Positions 51,012-59,838 of a stretch of DNA of 64,000 nt are shown piece by piece (positions within the stretch are counted from its first letter, which is position 1; every line of letters begins with the position of its first letter). This stretch comes from Desmospora activa DSM 45169 (GTDB lineage Bacteria; Bacillota; Bacilli; Thermoactinomycetales; DSM-45169), in contig NZ_PZZP01000001.1 of the NCBI RefSeq assembly GCF_003046315.1, positions 744,001 through 808,000 on the forward strand, written 5' to 3'. Made by a program: the position numbers and the translations under genes. The notes beneath the pieces are model-generated. The model was not told where the DNA came from and did not search any database. It worked only from the letters and a program-made list of their open reading frames with translations.

Positions 51012-52541
51012 ATGGAAAGACTTGCTTTTGGTGGAATTGACGGAATTATCATTCTATCCGTTTATGCGATGATCATGTTGCTTACCGGTTGGTTAGCTGG
51101 TCGAGGTAGGGCGAAGCTTCATGAAAGTTTATCCGAATACTTTTTAGCGGGAAAAAAGTTAGGTTTGGTCGCTTTGTTTTTTACGCTGTTTGCCACTCAA
51201 TACAGCGGCAACAATGTGATCGGGTATATACCGGCTGCTTATCGGACAGGCTTTTCGTGGTTACAATCGATCACATTTATGACTATTATTATCGGGGTTT
51301 ATCTCCTCTTTGCCCCACGGCTGTATACCTTATCTCGTCGTCGCAAGTTTTTGACACCGGCGGATTGGATTGCTGATCGCTTTCGTTCGAATCGGGTGAC
51401 GATCTTAAGCATTATTCTGATGTTATGGGCGCTGTGCAACTACTTGTTGGAACAGTTGGTTGCCATCGGTCAAGGAGTATCGGGTCTTACTGGCGGAACG
51501 ATTCCCTACCAATGGGCTGTGGTTGCCTTTATCGTGGTGATGCTGCTGTATGAATGGCTCGGAGGGATGCGGGCGGTAGCCTACACCGATGTGATGCAGG
51601 GAATTGCGTTGATGGTAGGCATTTTCGTTTTACTGACAGGGGCGTTGGTGCTCGTGGGTGGAAACATTACCACAGCCACTCAACAGATCATGGAGCAGCA
51701 ACCGGAAAAAGTGGCGGTTCCACCGCTGGAGACATCGATTAACTGGTTTAGTATGCTGTTGCTCGTCGGCTTCGGTGCAGCCGTTTATCCTCATGCCATT
51801 CAGCGAATCTATGCGGCGGAAAGTGAACGCTCACTAAAATTATCTTTTGCGCGGATGGCGTGGATGCCGCTGATCACGACAGGTCTGGTCTTTCTGATCG
51901 GAATTTTGGCCATCCCGCTCTTTCCCGGATTGGACAAGGCGGGTAGCGAGCAGTTGGTGGGGTTGTTGGTAAATGAAGTGGCGGGGATTCACCCTTTTTA
52001 TTATTGGATGATGGTTCTTCTGTTTGGGGGGATTATCGCTGCGATTATTTCCACCGCTGACTCGGTTTTGCTCAGTTTGTCCTCCATGGTCTCCAAGGAC
52101 ATCTATGCCCGCTTTATCCGTCCTGACGCCTCGGATCGAAAAAAGATTTTGGTGGGAAAGGTATGGGGCATGATCGCGGTAGCGGTACTACTTATGATCG
52201 CCTGGTATCCACCTGCCACTTTATATGAGATCTTTGTACTTAAATTTGAAATTCTGATCCAAGTAGCTCCTGCCTTTCTGTTGGGACTCTATTGGAGGCG
52301 ACTTGCCGCAGGGCCTGTATTTTGGGGGATGTTGGCGGGAGCCTTGTTGGCCGGGATGCTTACTTTTACCGGTTATGAGACGGTGTATGGGGTTCATGGA
52401 GGGATCTTGGGGCTGTTGTTAAACGTGCTCATCTGTGTAAGCGGTTCTTTCATGGTGACGCAATCGGCAGAGGAGCGTGCAGTGACCGATATTATCGTAG
52501 GAAGGGTGGAGCCTGAAGCTTCAAGGGATACAGGGATGTAG
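51012..52541 (+). CDS. Sodium:solute symporter (SSS family)
   Basis: The 509-residue product has about 13 transmembrane helices. 'YFLAGKKLGLVALFFTLFATQYSGNNVIGYIPAAYRTGFSW', seen in parts, and 'YEWLGGMRAVAYTDVMQGIALMVG' match SSS core motifs, and 'ISTADSVLLSLSSMVSKDIYARFIRP' contains the Na-binding Ser/Thr region of helix 8. It imports an organic solute with sodium. The substrate (carboxylate, amino acid or pantothenate) cannot be decided. A good ribosome-binding site overlaps the end of the small partner gene. Confidence 0.9.
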   Translation: MERLAFGGIDGIIILSVYAMIMLLTGWLAGRGRAKLHESLSEYFLAGKKLGLVALFFTLFATQYSGNNVIGYIPAAYRTGFSWLQSITFMTIIIGVYLLFAPRLYTLSRRRKFLTPADWIADRFRSNRVTILSIILMLWALCNYLLEQLVAIGQGVSGLTGGTIPYQWAVVAFIVVMLLYEWLGGMRAVAYTDVMQGIALMVGIFVLLTGALVLVGGNITTATQQIMEQQPEKVAVPPLETSINWFSMLLLVGFGAAVYPHAIQRIYAAESERSLKLSFARMAWMPLITTGLVFLIGILAIPLFPGLDKAGSEQLVGLLVNEVAGIHPFYYWMMVLLFGGIIAAIISTADSVLLSLSSMVSKDIYARFIRPDASDRKKILVGKVWGMIAVAVLLMIAWYPPATLYEIFVLKFEILIQVAPAFLLGLYWRRLAAGPVFWGMLAGALLAGMLTFTGYETVYGVHGGILGLLLNVLICVSGSFMVTQSAEERAVTDIIVGRVEPEASRDTGM

Positions 52542-52699
52542 CACAACTGATGGGCTGTTAACATGGCAGAAGATCGACGCAATCACAGTTCACCCGATTG
52601 GCATCAGATTTAGGGTGGGAAATTTGCTCATACAACGAATATGCGTTAATCTTTTAAAGGTCAATTAATGAATTGATTGAATTATCTAGGGAGGAAATG

Positions 52700-53494
52700 A
52701 TGATTCTTTATCGCGAATTGGGGCAATTTTGTTGGCTTGATGTGAAAACTTCTGATATCGAAGTGACAAAGCGATTTTTTCACAAACTGTTAGGGTGGGA
52801 CTTCCAAAGTGAGGTCATAGCCGAAAGGGTTTATACAAAAATTCAGATTGGGAAACATGAAGTCGGAGGTTTAACCAATCTGAAGTCTCCCGTTTTCCCC
52901 CCTGGGACTTTACCCCATATTAGTTTCTATGTTGCCGTTGAAAGTGTTGATATGACGGCAGCAAGAGTTTCTGGCTTGGGCGGCAAAATCATCCTGGAAC
53001 CATTTGATGTGCCGGGGTCTGGTCGAATGGCAACGATTGAGGACCCTTTGGGTGGGGTGTTATCTTTATGGGAAGCACGTTCATTTCTCGGAGTGAATAC
53101 AGATCAGGGGCAAATTGGAGCCCCTGGATGGTTTGAACTCTTGACAACAGATCCGATGGCGTCCGCGGAGTTTTATACCGAGCTCTTGGGTTGGGAACAG
53201 GAAGTAAGAGAACCATACATCTTATTCCATTGCAGGGGGCAGGCTGTGGGTGGAATCACGAGGATGTCTTCTCAGTGGGAAGGAATGAACACGCAATGGA
53301 TGGTCCATTTTACAGTTAAAGACGTTGAGGAAATAATTGCAAAAGCGCAAAACCTAGGTGTCCGTGTGGTCATCGATATTCAGGATCATCCGATTGCAGG
53401 AAAATATACGGGTATGTTGAGTCCTGACGGCCTCTTATTTGCGATCCATCGTTACAATCACAACCAAAATACAAAGGAAACTTCACTTGAATAA
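52700..53494 (+). CDS. Two-domain VOC (glyoxalase-fold) protein
   Basis: From ATG 52700 (GGGAGG five bases upstream) the product has 264 residues with two VOC repeats: 'GQFCWLDVKTSDIEVTKRFFHKLLGWDF' from residue 8 and 'GAPGWFELLTTDPMASAEFYTELLGWEQE' from about residue 134. Each ends in 'ATIEDPLGGVLSLWEA' or 'MLSPDGLLFAIHRY'. This layout resembles the 27 kDa antigen CFP30B group, often annotated as hydroxylase or glyoxalase-like. The reaction is unknown. Confidence 0.85.
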   Translation: MILYRELGQFCWLDVKTSDIEVTKRFFHKLLGWDFQSEVIAERVYTKIQIGKHEVGGLTNLKSPVFPPGTLPHISFYVAVESVDMTAARVSGLGGKIILEPFDVPGSGRMATIEDPLGGVLSLWEARSFLGVNTDQGQIGAPGWFELLTTDPMASAEFYTELLGWEQEVREPYILFHCRGQAVGGITRMSSQWEGMNTQWMVHFTVKDVEEIIAKAQNLGVRVVIDIQDHPIAGKYTGMLSPDGLLFAIHRYNHNQNTKETSLE

Positions 53495-53949
53495 GCCAAT
53501 TGTAAACTCTGTTTAATCAGATTTTCGGGCCTTGATCGACTAGATTTCTCTATTCTAGGGACCGCTGTACTAAAATAACCTGCTCAACCATATGGAAATG
53601 GGAGATCAGAACAACAACATGGACAGTGAACATTTCATGATACCTTCGCTAATATACATGCCGTCACCGTCCAGGTGGCGGCATTGATGTTTGTCATACG
53701 GATTCCGGGGGTATTAACTTCCGATCTGCGCTGGTTGAGTTGATACACATCGTAGGGCGTGTGAAACCGCAAGCTTTAAGTGAAACGGGAATATAACAAT
53801 AAAAAAGCCGTTGCAAAGGGGCAGGATCGCAAAACCGCCCAGAACGCATACCATACCGCCCGCATAGGATGTAGTGCTTTCACCAAACCGACCGCAAAGC
53901 CGTGACAGCCTATTTTTGCAAGGGGTCAGCACTCTGGTAGATGCCCGTT
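53495..53949. other. Intergenic region upstream of gerE
   Basis: About 450 bases hold no frame I can support. A hairpin, TGCCGTCACC/GGTGGCGGCA at 53659-53683, has no clear T run. A short minus-strand frame around 53640-53765 has protein-like composition, but no start and no recognisable family. It could be a decayed gene. Confidence 0.35.
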
Positions 53950-53958
53950 CATACAATA
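53931..53958 (+). promoter_or_regulatory. sigma-K promoter of gerE
   Basis: AC at 53931-53932 and CATACAATA at 53950-53958 are 17 bases apart. This is an exact match to the sigma-K consensus (AC, then CATANNNTA). gerE is a known sigma-K target. Confidence 0.8.
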
Positions 53959-54017
53959 CCTTGACTGAGTCCCTTACCCTCGTGTTCTAAGAGCCCGAGC
54001 AAGGAGGGGTGACACAT

Positions 54018-54239
54018 TTGAACAGCAATCACAAAGGAAAGCCCTTGCTGACAAACAGGGAAAGGGAAGTATTCGAGCTGTTGGTTCAGGACAAGACGAC
54101 CAAGGAAATCGCCCAGCAACTCTTTATCAGCGAGAAAACCGTCCGCAATCATATCTCAAACGTGATGCAAAAGCTGAACGTAAAGGGACGGTCTCAAGCG
54201 GTCGTGGAACTCGTTCGATTAGGCGATCTCAAAATCTAG
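54018..54239 (+). CDS. gerE: Late sporulation transcription factor GerE
   Basis: From TTG 54018 the product has 73 residues; AAGGAGGGG ends ten bases upstream, whereas GTG 54009 directly abuts it. 'KPLLTNREREVFELLVQDKTTKEIAQQLFISEKTVRNHISNVMQKLNVKGRSQAVVELVRLGDLKI', read in parts, is almost identical to Bacillus GerE, a stand-alone LuxR-type helix-turn-helix protein. It activates and represses late mother-cell genes, mainly for the spore coat. The last 81 bases and the terminator recur at 59651 and, diverged, at 61049. Confidence 0.95.
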   Translation: MNSNHKGKPLLTNREREVFELLVQDKTTKEIAQQLFISEKTVRNHISNVMQKLNVKGRSQAVVELVRLGDLKI

Positions 54240-54290
54240 GCCCACCCCTGATGAACCCTGCCACCGGACGGTGTAGGGTTCCTTTGCTTG
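54159..54290 (+). repeat. 132-bp direct repeat, copy 1 (gerE 3' end plus terminator)
   Basis: AACGTGATGCAAAAGCTGAA to CCTTTGCTTG is identical base for base to 59651-59782. It covers the last 27 codons of gerE and its terminator, whose stem is AACCCTGCCACCG with GGTGTAGGGTT at 54254-54280. Confidence 0.97.
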
Positions 54291-54500
54291 TCTCCATATC
54301 GATTCTCACTTTGCCCGCTTTAAACCTAGATCTCCCCCTACTTGTGCATGGAATAGTAGGGTATATTGAAATATTGTGATTGTTGAATACGACCAGAAAT
54401 AATTAGTAGGGATCACGGTATCAATTTGGGGAAAATACGCTTTTAAATATATTTTAGACACAATTAACCAACTAAAGATTTGAATAAGGGGGATGTGCAA

Positions 54501-54662
54501 ATGCGTGATACAAAAGAGATCGTTGAAGAAATTATGGAGCGAATCGCAAAACTGGAGCAATATGAGAAGGAATATCTTCAGAAGGGGAATGAACGAGGAA
54601 GAGAAAACGCCAAGAATCGGCGAGATGAGTTAGAAAAATTGATACGGTTTATTCAGAATTAG
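54501..54662 (+). CDS. Hypothetical protein, 53 residues
   Basis: From ATG 54501 (a G-rich ribosome-binding site just upstream) the product is a highly charged single helix, 'EIVEEIMERIAKLEQYEKEYLQKGNERGRENAKNRRDELEKLIRFIQN' in parts, likely a coiled coil. It precedes the interrupted gene at 54692 by 29 bases. I do not recognise it. Confidence 0.55.
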   Translation: MRDTKEIVEEIMERIAKLEQYEKEYLQKGNERGRENAKNRRDELEKLIRFIQN

Positions 54663-54691
54663 TAACAAAACGAACGAAAGGTGAGGTTACT

Positions 54692-55120
54692 GTGGATGCA
54701 ACAGTTGACACCGTTAAAATAAAACGGTACTACCAAAGTCAAACCCAGCAAACAATTGAAAAGCTGATCGCTCTCTTTTCATATCCCTTTCATTCAGATA
54801 CTGACCAGATTGACTTTGAAGTCCATTATGGGCCTACTGCGAACACTTATTCAATACAGGTGTTTCCGATGGAAAAGATGACTGCATCTCAAGTATTCGA
54901 GAATGCATACGGCAAGTTAATTGGTAGTAATCTTGACTACTTTGAGAAGATTATTTTTTGCGGCAAAGATGATCCTGAAGCCAAAAGCGGAGAGGGCTGG
55001 AGGAAAGCCGAAGAACTTCTTTATATCTTTGCGAGCGAGAAAACCCTAGCTTTAGCTATGGGGATGAGAGCGAGCGTCAGGCGAGGGAGGGGTGTTTTTT
55101 TACCCCTCTCGCAAGCCTGA
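54692..55120 (+). pseudogene. Small unknown gene interrupted by the IS200/IS605 element (5' part)
   Basis: The GTG at 54692 (AAGGTGAGG upstream) opens a frame that looks like protein up to 'KAEELLYIFASE' near 55039. From there it runs into the left end of the insertion element (hairpin at 55044-55062), so the last 27 residues are element sequence. The fragment at 56817-56915, directly beyond the right end, continues in phase as 'EWFEICWEEAGGQTYTSEYY...VDPFE', probably the missing C-terminus. Rejoined, the protein would have about 146 residues. The family is not recognised. Confidence 0.6.
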
Positions 55121-55205
55121 CCCTCTTTTTGCTCTCTTTTTTTGCACCTGTTTAATTAGATATATTGAATCTATATAATATTCGTTGTAAAATTGGCAAT
55201 AGGTG

Positions 55206-55607
55206 ATGAATTTGAGAGCCGTTCAAAGTAATCGAAATGTCGTGTACGACTGCAAGTATCATGTTGTTTTTTGTCCCAAGTATCGACGAAAAGTGCTGGT
55301 TTCGCCTGTAAGTGATCGGCTGAAAGAGCTGTTCGTAGAAAAAGCAAGAGAGCTGGAAGTTACGATTTCCAGTATGGAAATCATGCCCGATCATGTGCAT
55401 TTACTCATCCAATGTGACCCTCAATTTGGCATACACAAGGCAGTTAAGCATCTCAAAGGGTACACATCGCGAGTCCTTAGACAGGAATTTCCGCATTTGA
55501 AATCACGAATCCCCTCGCTTTGGACAAACGCCTATTTTGTTGCAACCGTGGGAACGGTCACATTGGAAGTGGTCAAGCAGTATATTGAGACCCAACAAGG
55601 GAGGTGA
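55206..55607 (+). CDS. tnpA: IS200/IS605 transposase TnpA (Y1 HUH)
   Basis: From ATG 55206 the product has 133 residues (GTG 55203 or TTG 55212 are alternatives; the ribosome-binding site AGGTGA favours the TTG). '[21 protein letters not shown]' is the family start, '[10 protein letters not shown]' near 61-70 is the HUH metal site, and the catalytic Tyr is in 'VVKQYIETQ' near 127. It cuts and rejoins single-stranded ends at the terminal hairpins. It appears intact. Confidence 0.93.
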   Translation: MNLRAVQSNRNVVYDCKYHVVFCPKYRRKVLVSPVSDRLKELFVEKARELEVTISSMEIMPDHVHLLIQCDPQFGIHKAVKHLKGYTSRVLRQEFPHLKSRIPSLWTNAYFVATVGTVTLEVVKQYIETQQGR

Positions 55608-55614
55608 AAAACAA

Positions 55615-56745
55615 ATGCACAAGGCGTTTCAGTTTCGTTTGTATCCGACGAAGGAACAAGCGATTCTCATTAATAAATCGATTGGTTGTAGTCGTTTCAC
55701 GTTTAATCACTTTCTGGCGAAATGGAATGAATCCTATGAAAGCACAGGAAAAGGTCTTACCTATGCGAGTTGCTCTACTCAACTGACCCAGCTAAAAAAA
55801 GAACGTGATTGGCTGCGTGAAGTGGATTCTACTTCACTCCAGAATGCGCTGAAACACCTTGCGGATTCTTTCTCTCGCTTCTTCAGAAAACAGAATGATC
55901 GTCCTCGATTCAAAAGTAAACGAAATCGTGTCCAGTCTTACACGAGTCAGTGCAACCATCCGAAAAAGGGGAAACCTACCATCGAAATCGTTGCCAATCG
56001 GATGAAGATTCCCAAGTTAGGTTGGGTGAAGTTTGCTAAATCTCGTGAAGTAGAAGGCCGTATTCTTTCCGCTACCATCCGGCGCAATCCCACTGGGAAG
56101 TACTTTGTATCTGTGCTGTGCGAGATCCATCAGTGCCCGTATGTACCCGTAGCGAAAGAGAAAGCCGTAGGCGTAGACTTAGGGTTGAAAGACTTTGCGA
56201 TCTTGACTGATGGAACGAAGGTAAAACCGTCTCGATTTTTCCGGCGGTATGAAAAGAAGTTAGCGAAAGCACAACGGATCATGAGCCGACGAATCAAAGG
56301 GGGTTCCAATTGGCACCGAGCACGGATAAAAGTGGCTCGCCTTCACGAAAAGATCGTGAATGCTCGCCATGACTTCTTACATAAGCTGTCTTCGAAGCTG
56401 ATTCGTGAAAACCAAACGATCTGTATCGAAGACCTTCAAGTGAAGCATATGGTGAAAAACCACAAGTTAGCCAAATCGATCACGGATGCCTCATGGTCGG
56501 AGTTTGTCGCTATGCTGACCTACAAGGCAGCCTGGCATGGAAGAAACGTGGTGAAAGTGGGGAAACAGTTCCCTTCCAGTCAGCTTTGCTCTTCCTGTGG
56601 CTACCGAAACAAGAATGTAAAGAACCTCAACCTTCGGGCATGGACATGCCCTACATGCGGATCTCACCATGACCGAGACATCAATGCATCCAAAAACATC
56701 TTGCAAGAAGGACTTCGAGTACTTGCGGTCGGGCAGACCGTTTAA
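55615..56745 (+). CDS. tnpB: RNA-guided endonuclease TnpB
   Basis: From ATG 55615 (GGGAGGTG upstream) the product has 376 residues. The N-terminus '[22 protein letters not shown]' is the TnpB helical start. The split RuvC site shows Asp in '[12 protein letters not shown]' near 188, Glu in '[11 protein letters not shown]' near 272 and Asp in '[12 protein letters not shown]' near 355. The zinc finger is 'CSSCGYRN' with 'CPTCGSH'. All catalytic residues are present, so it is probably active. It would use an RNA from its own 3' end and right end to cut the donor site and favour retention. Confidence 0.93.
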   Translation: MHKAFQFRLYPTKEQAILINKSIGCSRFTFNHFLAKWNESYESTGKGLTYASCSTQLTQLKKERDWLREVDSTSLQNALKHLADSFSRFFRKQNDRPRFKSKRNRVQSYTSQCNHPKKGKPTIEIVANRMKIPKLGWVKFAKSREVEGRILSATIRRNPTGKYFVSVLCEIHQCPYVPVAKEKAVGVDLGLKDFAILTDGTKVKPSRFFRRYEKKLAKAQRIMSRRIKGGSNWHRARIKVARLHEKIVNARHDFLHKLSSKLIRENQTICIEDLQVKHMVKNHKLAKSITDASWSEFVAMLTYKAAWHGRNVVKVGKQFPSSQLCSSCGYRNKNVKNLNLRAWTCPTCGSHHDRDINASKNILQEGLRVLAVGQTV

Positions 56746-56816
56746 GCTTGGATATGATCCTGTCAGTAGACGGGAGCTCCCAAGAATCCCCTGCCTTCAG
56801 GCATGGGGAGTGTCAA
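56700..56816 (+). ncRNA. Candidate omega RNA scaffold of TnpB
   Basis: In this family the guide RNA scaffold spans the tnpB 3' end and the right end, with the guide lying just beyond TCAA (from 56817, GAGTGGTTTGAAATTTGTTG). I infer it from position and from the right-end hairpin; the 5' boundary is not visible. Confidence 0.45.
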
Positions 56817-56915
56817 GAGTGGTTTGAAATTTGTTGGGAGGAAGCTGGTGGCCAAACGTATACCTCAGAGTATTACCATTTACAGAAAAAAACTTGGGTA
56901 GATCCTTTTGAATAA
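56817..56915 (+). pseudogene. 3' part of the gene interrupted by the IS element
   Basis: Directly after the element's TCAA, an open frame reads 'EWFEICWEEAGGQTYTSEYY', then 'HLQKKTWVDPFE', and stops at 56913. It has no start codon and natural protein composition. Its phase fits the 5' part ending near 55036 or 55039. Confidence 0.6.
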
Positions 56916-56966
56916 TACATCATCTAAGTAGTGATAAGAGGGGAACTATCGAAAGTGAAAAAACAC

Positions 56967-57005
56967 AAAAAAACCGGGTAGGGTTAACTCCCAACCGGTT
57001 TTTTT
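56967..57005. terminator. Bidirectional terminator
   Basis: AAAACCGG and CCGGTTTT flank an inner GGGT/ACCC-type stem. T runs lie on both strands, between the interrupted gene and codB. Confidence 0.75.
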
Positions 57006-57024
57006 ATGTCTGCAAGGATGTTGT

Positions 57025-58365
57025 TCAGGCTGCTGCGCTTACCGAGGGTTTATTACGACCTACAATCCACTTTCCGACAATGAGATGGAGAATAGCAGCG
57101 GATAATATCCCGTCCAATGTAGGGATATGAGTAATCGTAAACAATCCCCATCCTCCATCCATGGTGGGTGTTGTTGAAAAAGCAATCGTTGTTGCAATCC
57201 CCCATACAATCAGAGCATGCCAGTAGAAAGATTTTACTTTTTGATGCGTCAGAAACGCCATGTTAAAGCGATTCCGATTCAAAAAGAAATACTCTATCAC
57301 ATATATTCCTGCAATTGGTGAAGCGAATGGACTAAGGATGATCAGAAAATCAATGAAGTTTTCATATACACCCATCACAGCAAAAGCAGTACCAAACACC
57401 CCGGCAATTGTAGTTAATACAGGTTTTGGCGCCCATTTAAACATAACAGAAAGGTTTAAGCCCAATGAATACATGTTGTTATCATTGGTCGTCCACTGGG
57501 CTAAGATGAGAATAATCACCGCTAAACCGCCCCAGCCAATGGACAGCATAATCTGAATGACATCTTCTGTTCCCGTTAGTTTCGAGAGAAATGCCGCCAC
57601 AAACATCATCAGGCTATTACCAATTAAAAAGCCAAAAAAACCAGAGAGCATGGCATGTTTGGAACTTTTCGCCCAACGCGCTATATCAGGAGAATTTACA
57701 CAACCAACAATAAAAGCCCCTACAACCAACGAAATTGCAGTCCCTAAACTGATCAGTTCACCTTCCGGAGGAGTGTTAAGCAAAGCACTTGTGTTTTCCG
57801 AATCAGAATACATTTTGAAAAACATGGAGAGTAGCATTCCTAACATAAGGGGAACTGCAAACATACTCAACTTTTCAACTGCCTTGTATCCGATCGCAGC
57901 GGTTAATGTCATCAATAAACCGCCAATTAGAGCTAAAATTTTTGGGCTGATGTCTAAGCCTGTTACACTTTGGATGGTGTATTGCGCTGATTCTCCAAAG
58001 AATCCGGCAGTTACACCAAACCAGCCAAACATGGCGATACTAGTCACAATCATAACGAGGTAAGATCCTTTTTCGCCAAATGTAAATCGATTGATCATCG
58101 CGGTTGACAATCCGCTTTTTGAGCCGACATAGGAACAGATCAATCCGATAAGCGCAACGATTAAAGATCCGGCGGAAATGACAATGATGCTATTTTGCAG
58201 CGATAGTCCGGCAATCAGTGAGGCGCCTAATACAACTGCGGACAGATCAACACCCACAGCTATCCAAACAAGCGCCAAGGGAAGCCAACTTTTCCTGTCC
58301 GCCAACGGTACAGGTTCCCTTGCGTAATCATTAAAAAGCATGTTACTGGATTCAAATTTCCCCAT
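57025..58365 (-). CDS. NCS1-family cytosine permease, CodB-like
   Basis: The 446-residue product has about 12 transmembrane helices. 'DYAREPVPLADRKSWLPLALVWIAVGVDLSAVVLGASL', read in parts, and 'GVTAGFFGESAQYTI' fit CodB-type permeases, and 'ALILAQWTTNDNNMYSLGLNLS'-like sequence near 290 is the conserved TTND motif. It imports cytosine or a related base with a cation. No cytosine deaminase is adjacent. The ATG follows the stop of the upstream GNAT gene by one base, so they are coupled. Confidence 0.85.
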   Translation of the reverse strand: MGKFESSNMLFNDYAREPVPLADRKSWLPLALVWIAVGVDLSAVVLGASLIAGLSLQNSIIVISAGSLIVALIGLICSYVGSKSGLSTAMINRFTFGEKGSYLVMIVTSIAMFGWFGVTAGFFGESAQYTIQSVTGLDISPKILALIGGLLMTLTAAIGYKAVEKLSMFAVPLMLGMLLSMFFKMYSDSENTSALLNTPPEGELISLGTAISLVVGAFIVGCVNSPDIARWAKSSKHAMLSGFFGFLIGNSLMMFVAAFLSKLTGTEDVIQIMLSIGWGGLAVIILILAQWTTNDNNMYSLGLNLSVMFKWAPKPVLTTIAGVFGTAFAVMGVYENFIDFLIILSPFASPIAGIYVIEYFFLNRNRFNMAFLTHQKVKSFYWHALIVWGIATTIAFSTTPTMDGGWGLFTITHIPTLDGILSAAILHLIVGKWIVGRNKPSVSAAA

Positions 58366-58366
58366 T

Positions 58367-59122
58367 TTATTGGTTCCCCCTCAGATGATGCTGCATCCAT
58401 ACGTTAGGATCTTCGTAAGTGACAACGTCTTTTTCTATCTCAACTTGAATCGGTTGTAGTGCTCCTGGCAATGTATAATTGCCCGACTGAGGAAATTTTA
58501 AATCAGTCCAATCCTCCCACTGTTTCAACGGTCCTTGTGCAACCATTGAGGCAGGAGCAACCTGTAAGATTTTAGCCCCTAACCGCCAATGTGTTCGAAT
58601 CCAAGGATCAAACGGGGAGCCGTCCGGTTGGGTCCACTTGATGTAGTCTTCCATTGAGATTAGCGGATATAGATGTTTTTTAGTCGGACGAACAGGGACG
58701 ATCAGTTTGTCATGCCCATGTTTGATTGCATTTTCGCGCATATGTTCCAGGACGATTGAACTGATTCCCTTCCCCCGGAAGGAAGGGGCGACAATTACAG
58801 AGACCGCACATAATGTATTTGGTATTTTATCTGCTTTAAAAGCTCGTCTTAGCGCACCGTCAAACCCATCTGGCAATCCTTCTTTGGTACCATCCCAAAA
58901 AATCGGGACGGCATTTCCTGATGCTACTATTTGTTCATCGTGAAAGAGGACAAATTGATAAGAGGCAAATACCGTAAATAATTTCTCTTCTGTCCAATAC
59001 AATGCATTGGTTTGGTCTCCCTCAATTAAAAAAAGCGGAAAAGTAGTGCCATCTGCAATTTCATCAAGACGATCATATAAACTCGGATTTTCAGCGAAAG
59101 ATACACATTTCCAAACAGGCAA
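58367..59122 (-). CDS. GNAT-type acetyltransferase
   Basis: The 251-residue product starts at TTG 59122 with AAGGAGG eight bases upstream. 'AVSVIVAPSFRGKGISSIVLEHMRENAIKHG' near 105-135 is the acetyl-CoA-binding motif A (R-G-x-G-I). The C-terminal 'PIQVEIEKDVVTYEDPNVWMQH' is unusual. It is translationally coupled to the codB-like permease, so it may act on the imported compound, which is inference. The substrate is unknown. Confidence 0.75.
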   Translation of the reverse strand: MPVWKCVSFAENPSLYDRLDEIADGTTFPLFLIEGDQTNALYWTEEKLFTVFASYQFVLFHDEQIVASGNAVPIFWDGTKEGLPDGFDGALRRAFKADKIPNTLCAVSVIVAPSFRGKGISSIVLEHMRENAIKHGHDKLIVPVRPTKKHLYPLISMEDYIKWTQPDGSPFDPWIRTHWRLGAKILQVAPASMVAQGPLKQWEDWTDLKFPQSGNYTLPGALQPIQVEIEKDVVTYEDPNVWMQHHLRGNQ

Positions 59123-59220
59123 TAAAATTCCTCCTTTTCACGTTATTAAGCCATTTAAATATACCATATTGTTTATTTGTTTGAATGATATACTCTCACA
59201 AAGAGGAAAGTTACTTGCAT

Positions 59221-59301
59221 ATGAATGAATTTGAGTTGATAGGCCTACTATCCCTGGTTTTGGCCGTTTTCTTAATCGGGAAGGAATGGACTAAGCACTA
59301 G
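59221..59301 (+). CDS. Possible 26-residue membrane peptide
   Basis: ATG 59221 opens MNEFELIGLLSLVLAVFLIG followed by KEWTKH, one transmembrane helix. GAGGAAAG lies 12 bases upstream. It sits directly before a truncated RelE-type frame and overlaps its first codons in another phase. It may be chance. Confidence 0.3.
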   Translation: MNEFELIGLLSLVLAVFLIGKEWTKH

Positions 59302-59519
59302 AGAACAAAAAGATACCAAGGCCTGTTCGAGAGGGTATTCTTGAAGCTTTGGAGGGCCTTAGAAAGATCCCGCCTGCGGGCGATGTTAAAAAGCTTAAAG
59401 GAGAGCAACTAACCTTTCGGCTGCGTATTGGTACATACAGAGCCTTGTTTTCATTAAATCACGACCAGAAACAAGTCATTATTCTCACCAGTGGGAACCG
59501 TGGAGATATCTACAGATAA
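59295..59519 (+). pseudogene. RelE/ParE-type toxin fragment without a start
   Basis: A frame opens after the stop at 59292 and reads 'PVREGILEALEGLRKIPPAG', 'DVKKLKGEQLTFRLRIGTYR' and 'ALFSLNHDQKQVIILTSGNRGDIYR', stopping at 59517. This is the RelE/ParE fold with its conserved GDVKKLKG, RLRxGxYR and GNRGDIYR blocks. The usual first strand and a start codon are missing, and no antitoxin gene is adjacent. It is therefore probably a decayed toxin. A frameshift near 59290 is an alternative. Confidence 0.65.
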
Positions 59520-59520
59520 G

Positions 59521-59552
59521 AATAACGCTCCCACGACAGGAGCGTTATTTTT
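59521..59552 (+). terminator. Terminator after the RelE fragment
   Basis: AATAACGCTCC and GGAGCGTTATT form an 11-bp stem followed by TTT. Confidence 0.88.
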
Positions 59553-59650
59553 GGTAGACGAAAGATTCCTCTGAACAACTTGTCGCTTCTGTATAGCCTT
59601 TTATAGGTATCACATCTGTTTATTAATGTTTGTAATAGGTACACATGAGG

Positions 59651-59782
59651 AACGTGATGCAAAAGCTGAACGTAAAGGGACGGTCTCAAGCGGTCGTGGA
59701 ACTCGTTCGATTAGGCGATCTCAAAATCTAGGCCCACCCCTGATGAACCCTGCCACCGGACGGTGTAGGGTTCCTTTGCTTG
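59651..59782 (+). repeat. 132-bp direct repeat, copy 2 (gerE 3' end fragment)
   Basis: It is identical to 54159-54290. It holds the last 27 codons of gerE without the 5' part, plus the gerE terminator. The sequences before and after it differ from those at gerE. It marks the far edge of the accessory segment starting at 54291. Confidence 0.97.
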
Positions 59783-59838
59783 GGTACAGTAATTGATGAA
59801 GACCGATTATTGCAGCATCCCCCGAAATATTAGCGTTT

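Larger units (their letters stand above)
55037..56816 (+). mobile_element. IS200/IS605-family insertion sequence with tnpA and tnpB
   Basis: The element carries a Y1 transposase and TnpB. Its two ends have hairpins of the same design: left TAGC-TTTA-GCTA with a bulged T and CCC/GGG (55044-55062), right TGCC-TTCA-GGCA with a bulged T and CCCC/GGGG (56788-56808). The right end finishes in TCAA (56813-56816), the same as the right cleavage site of IS608. The exact left boundary is uncertain within a few bases (55034-55040). There are no target duplications, as expected. The tnpB 3' end plus right end is where an omega RNA would be made. Confidence 0.82.

Noticed and set aside
55068-55135. Long imperfect hairpin read as a terminator of the 54692 gene
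   Set aside because: It lies inside the left end of the IS605-type element, so it belongs to the element and does not mark the natural end of that gene.
54291-59650. A complete integrative element with its own integrase
   Set aside because: The segment has repeat boundaries, but the only recombinase is the IS605-type TnpA, which does not make such repeats; the insertion mechanism is therefore left open.
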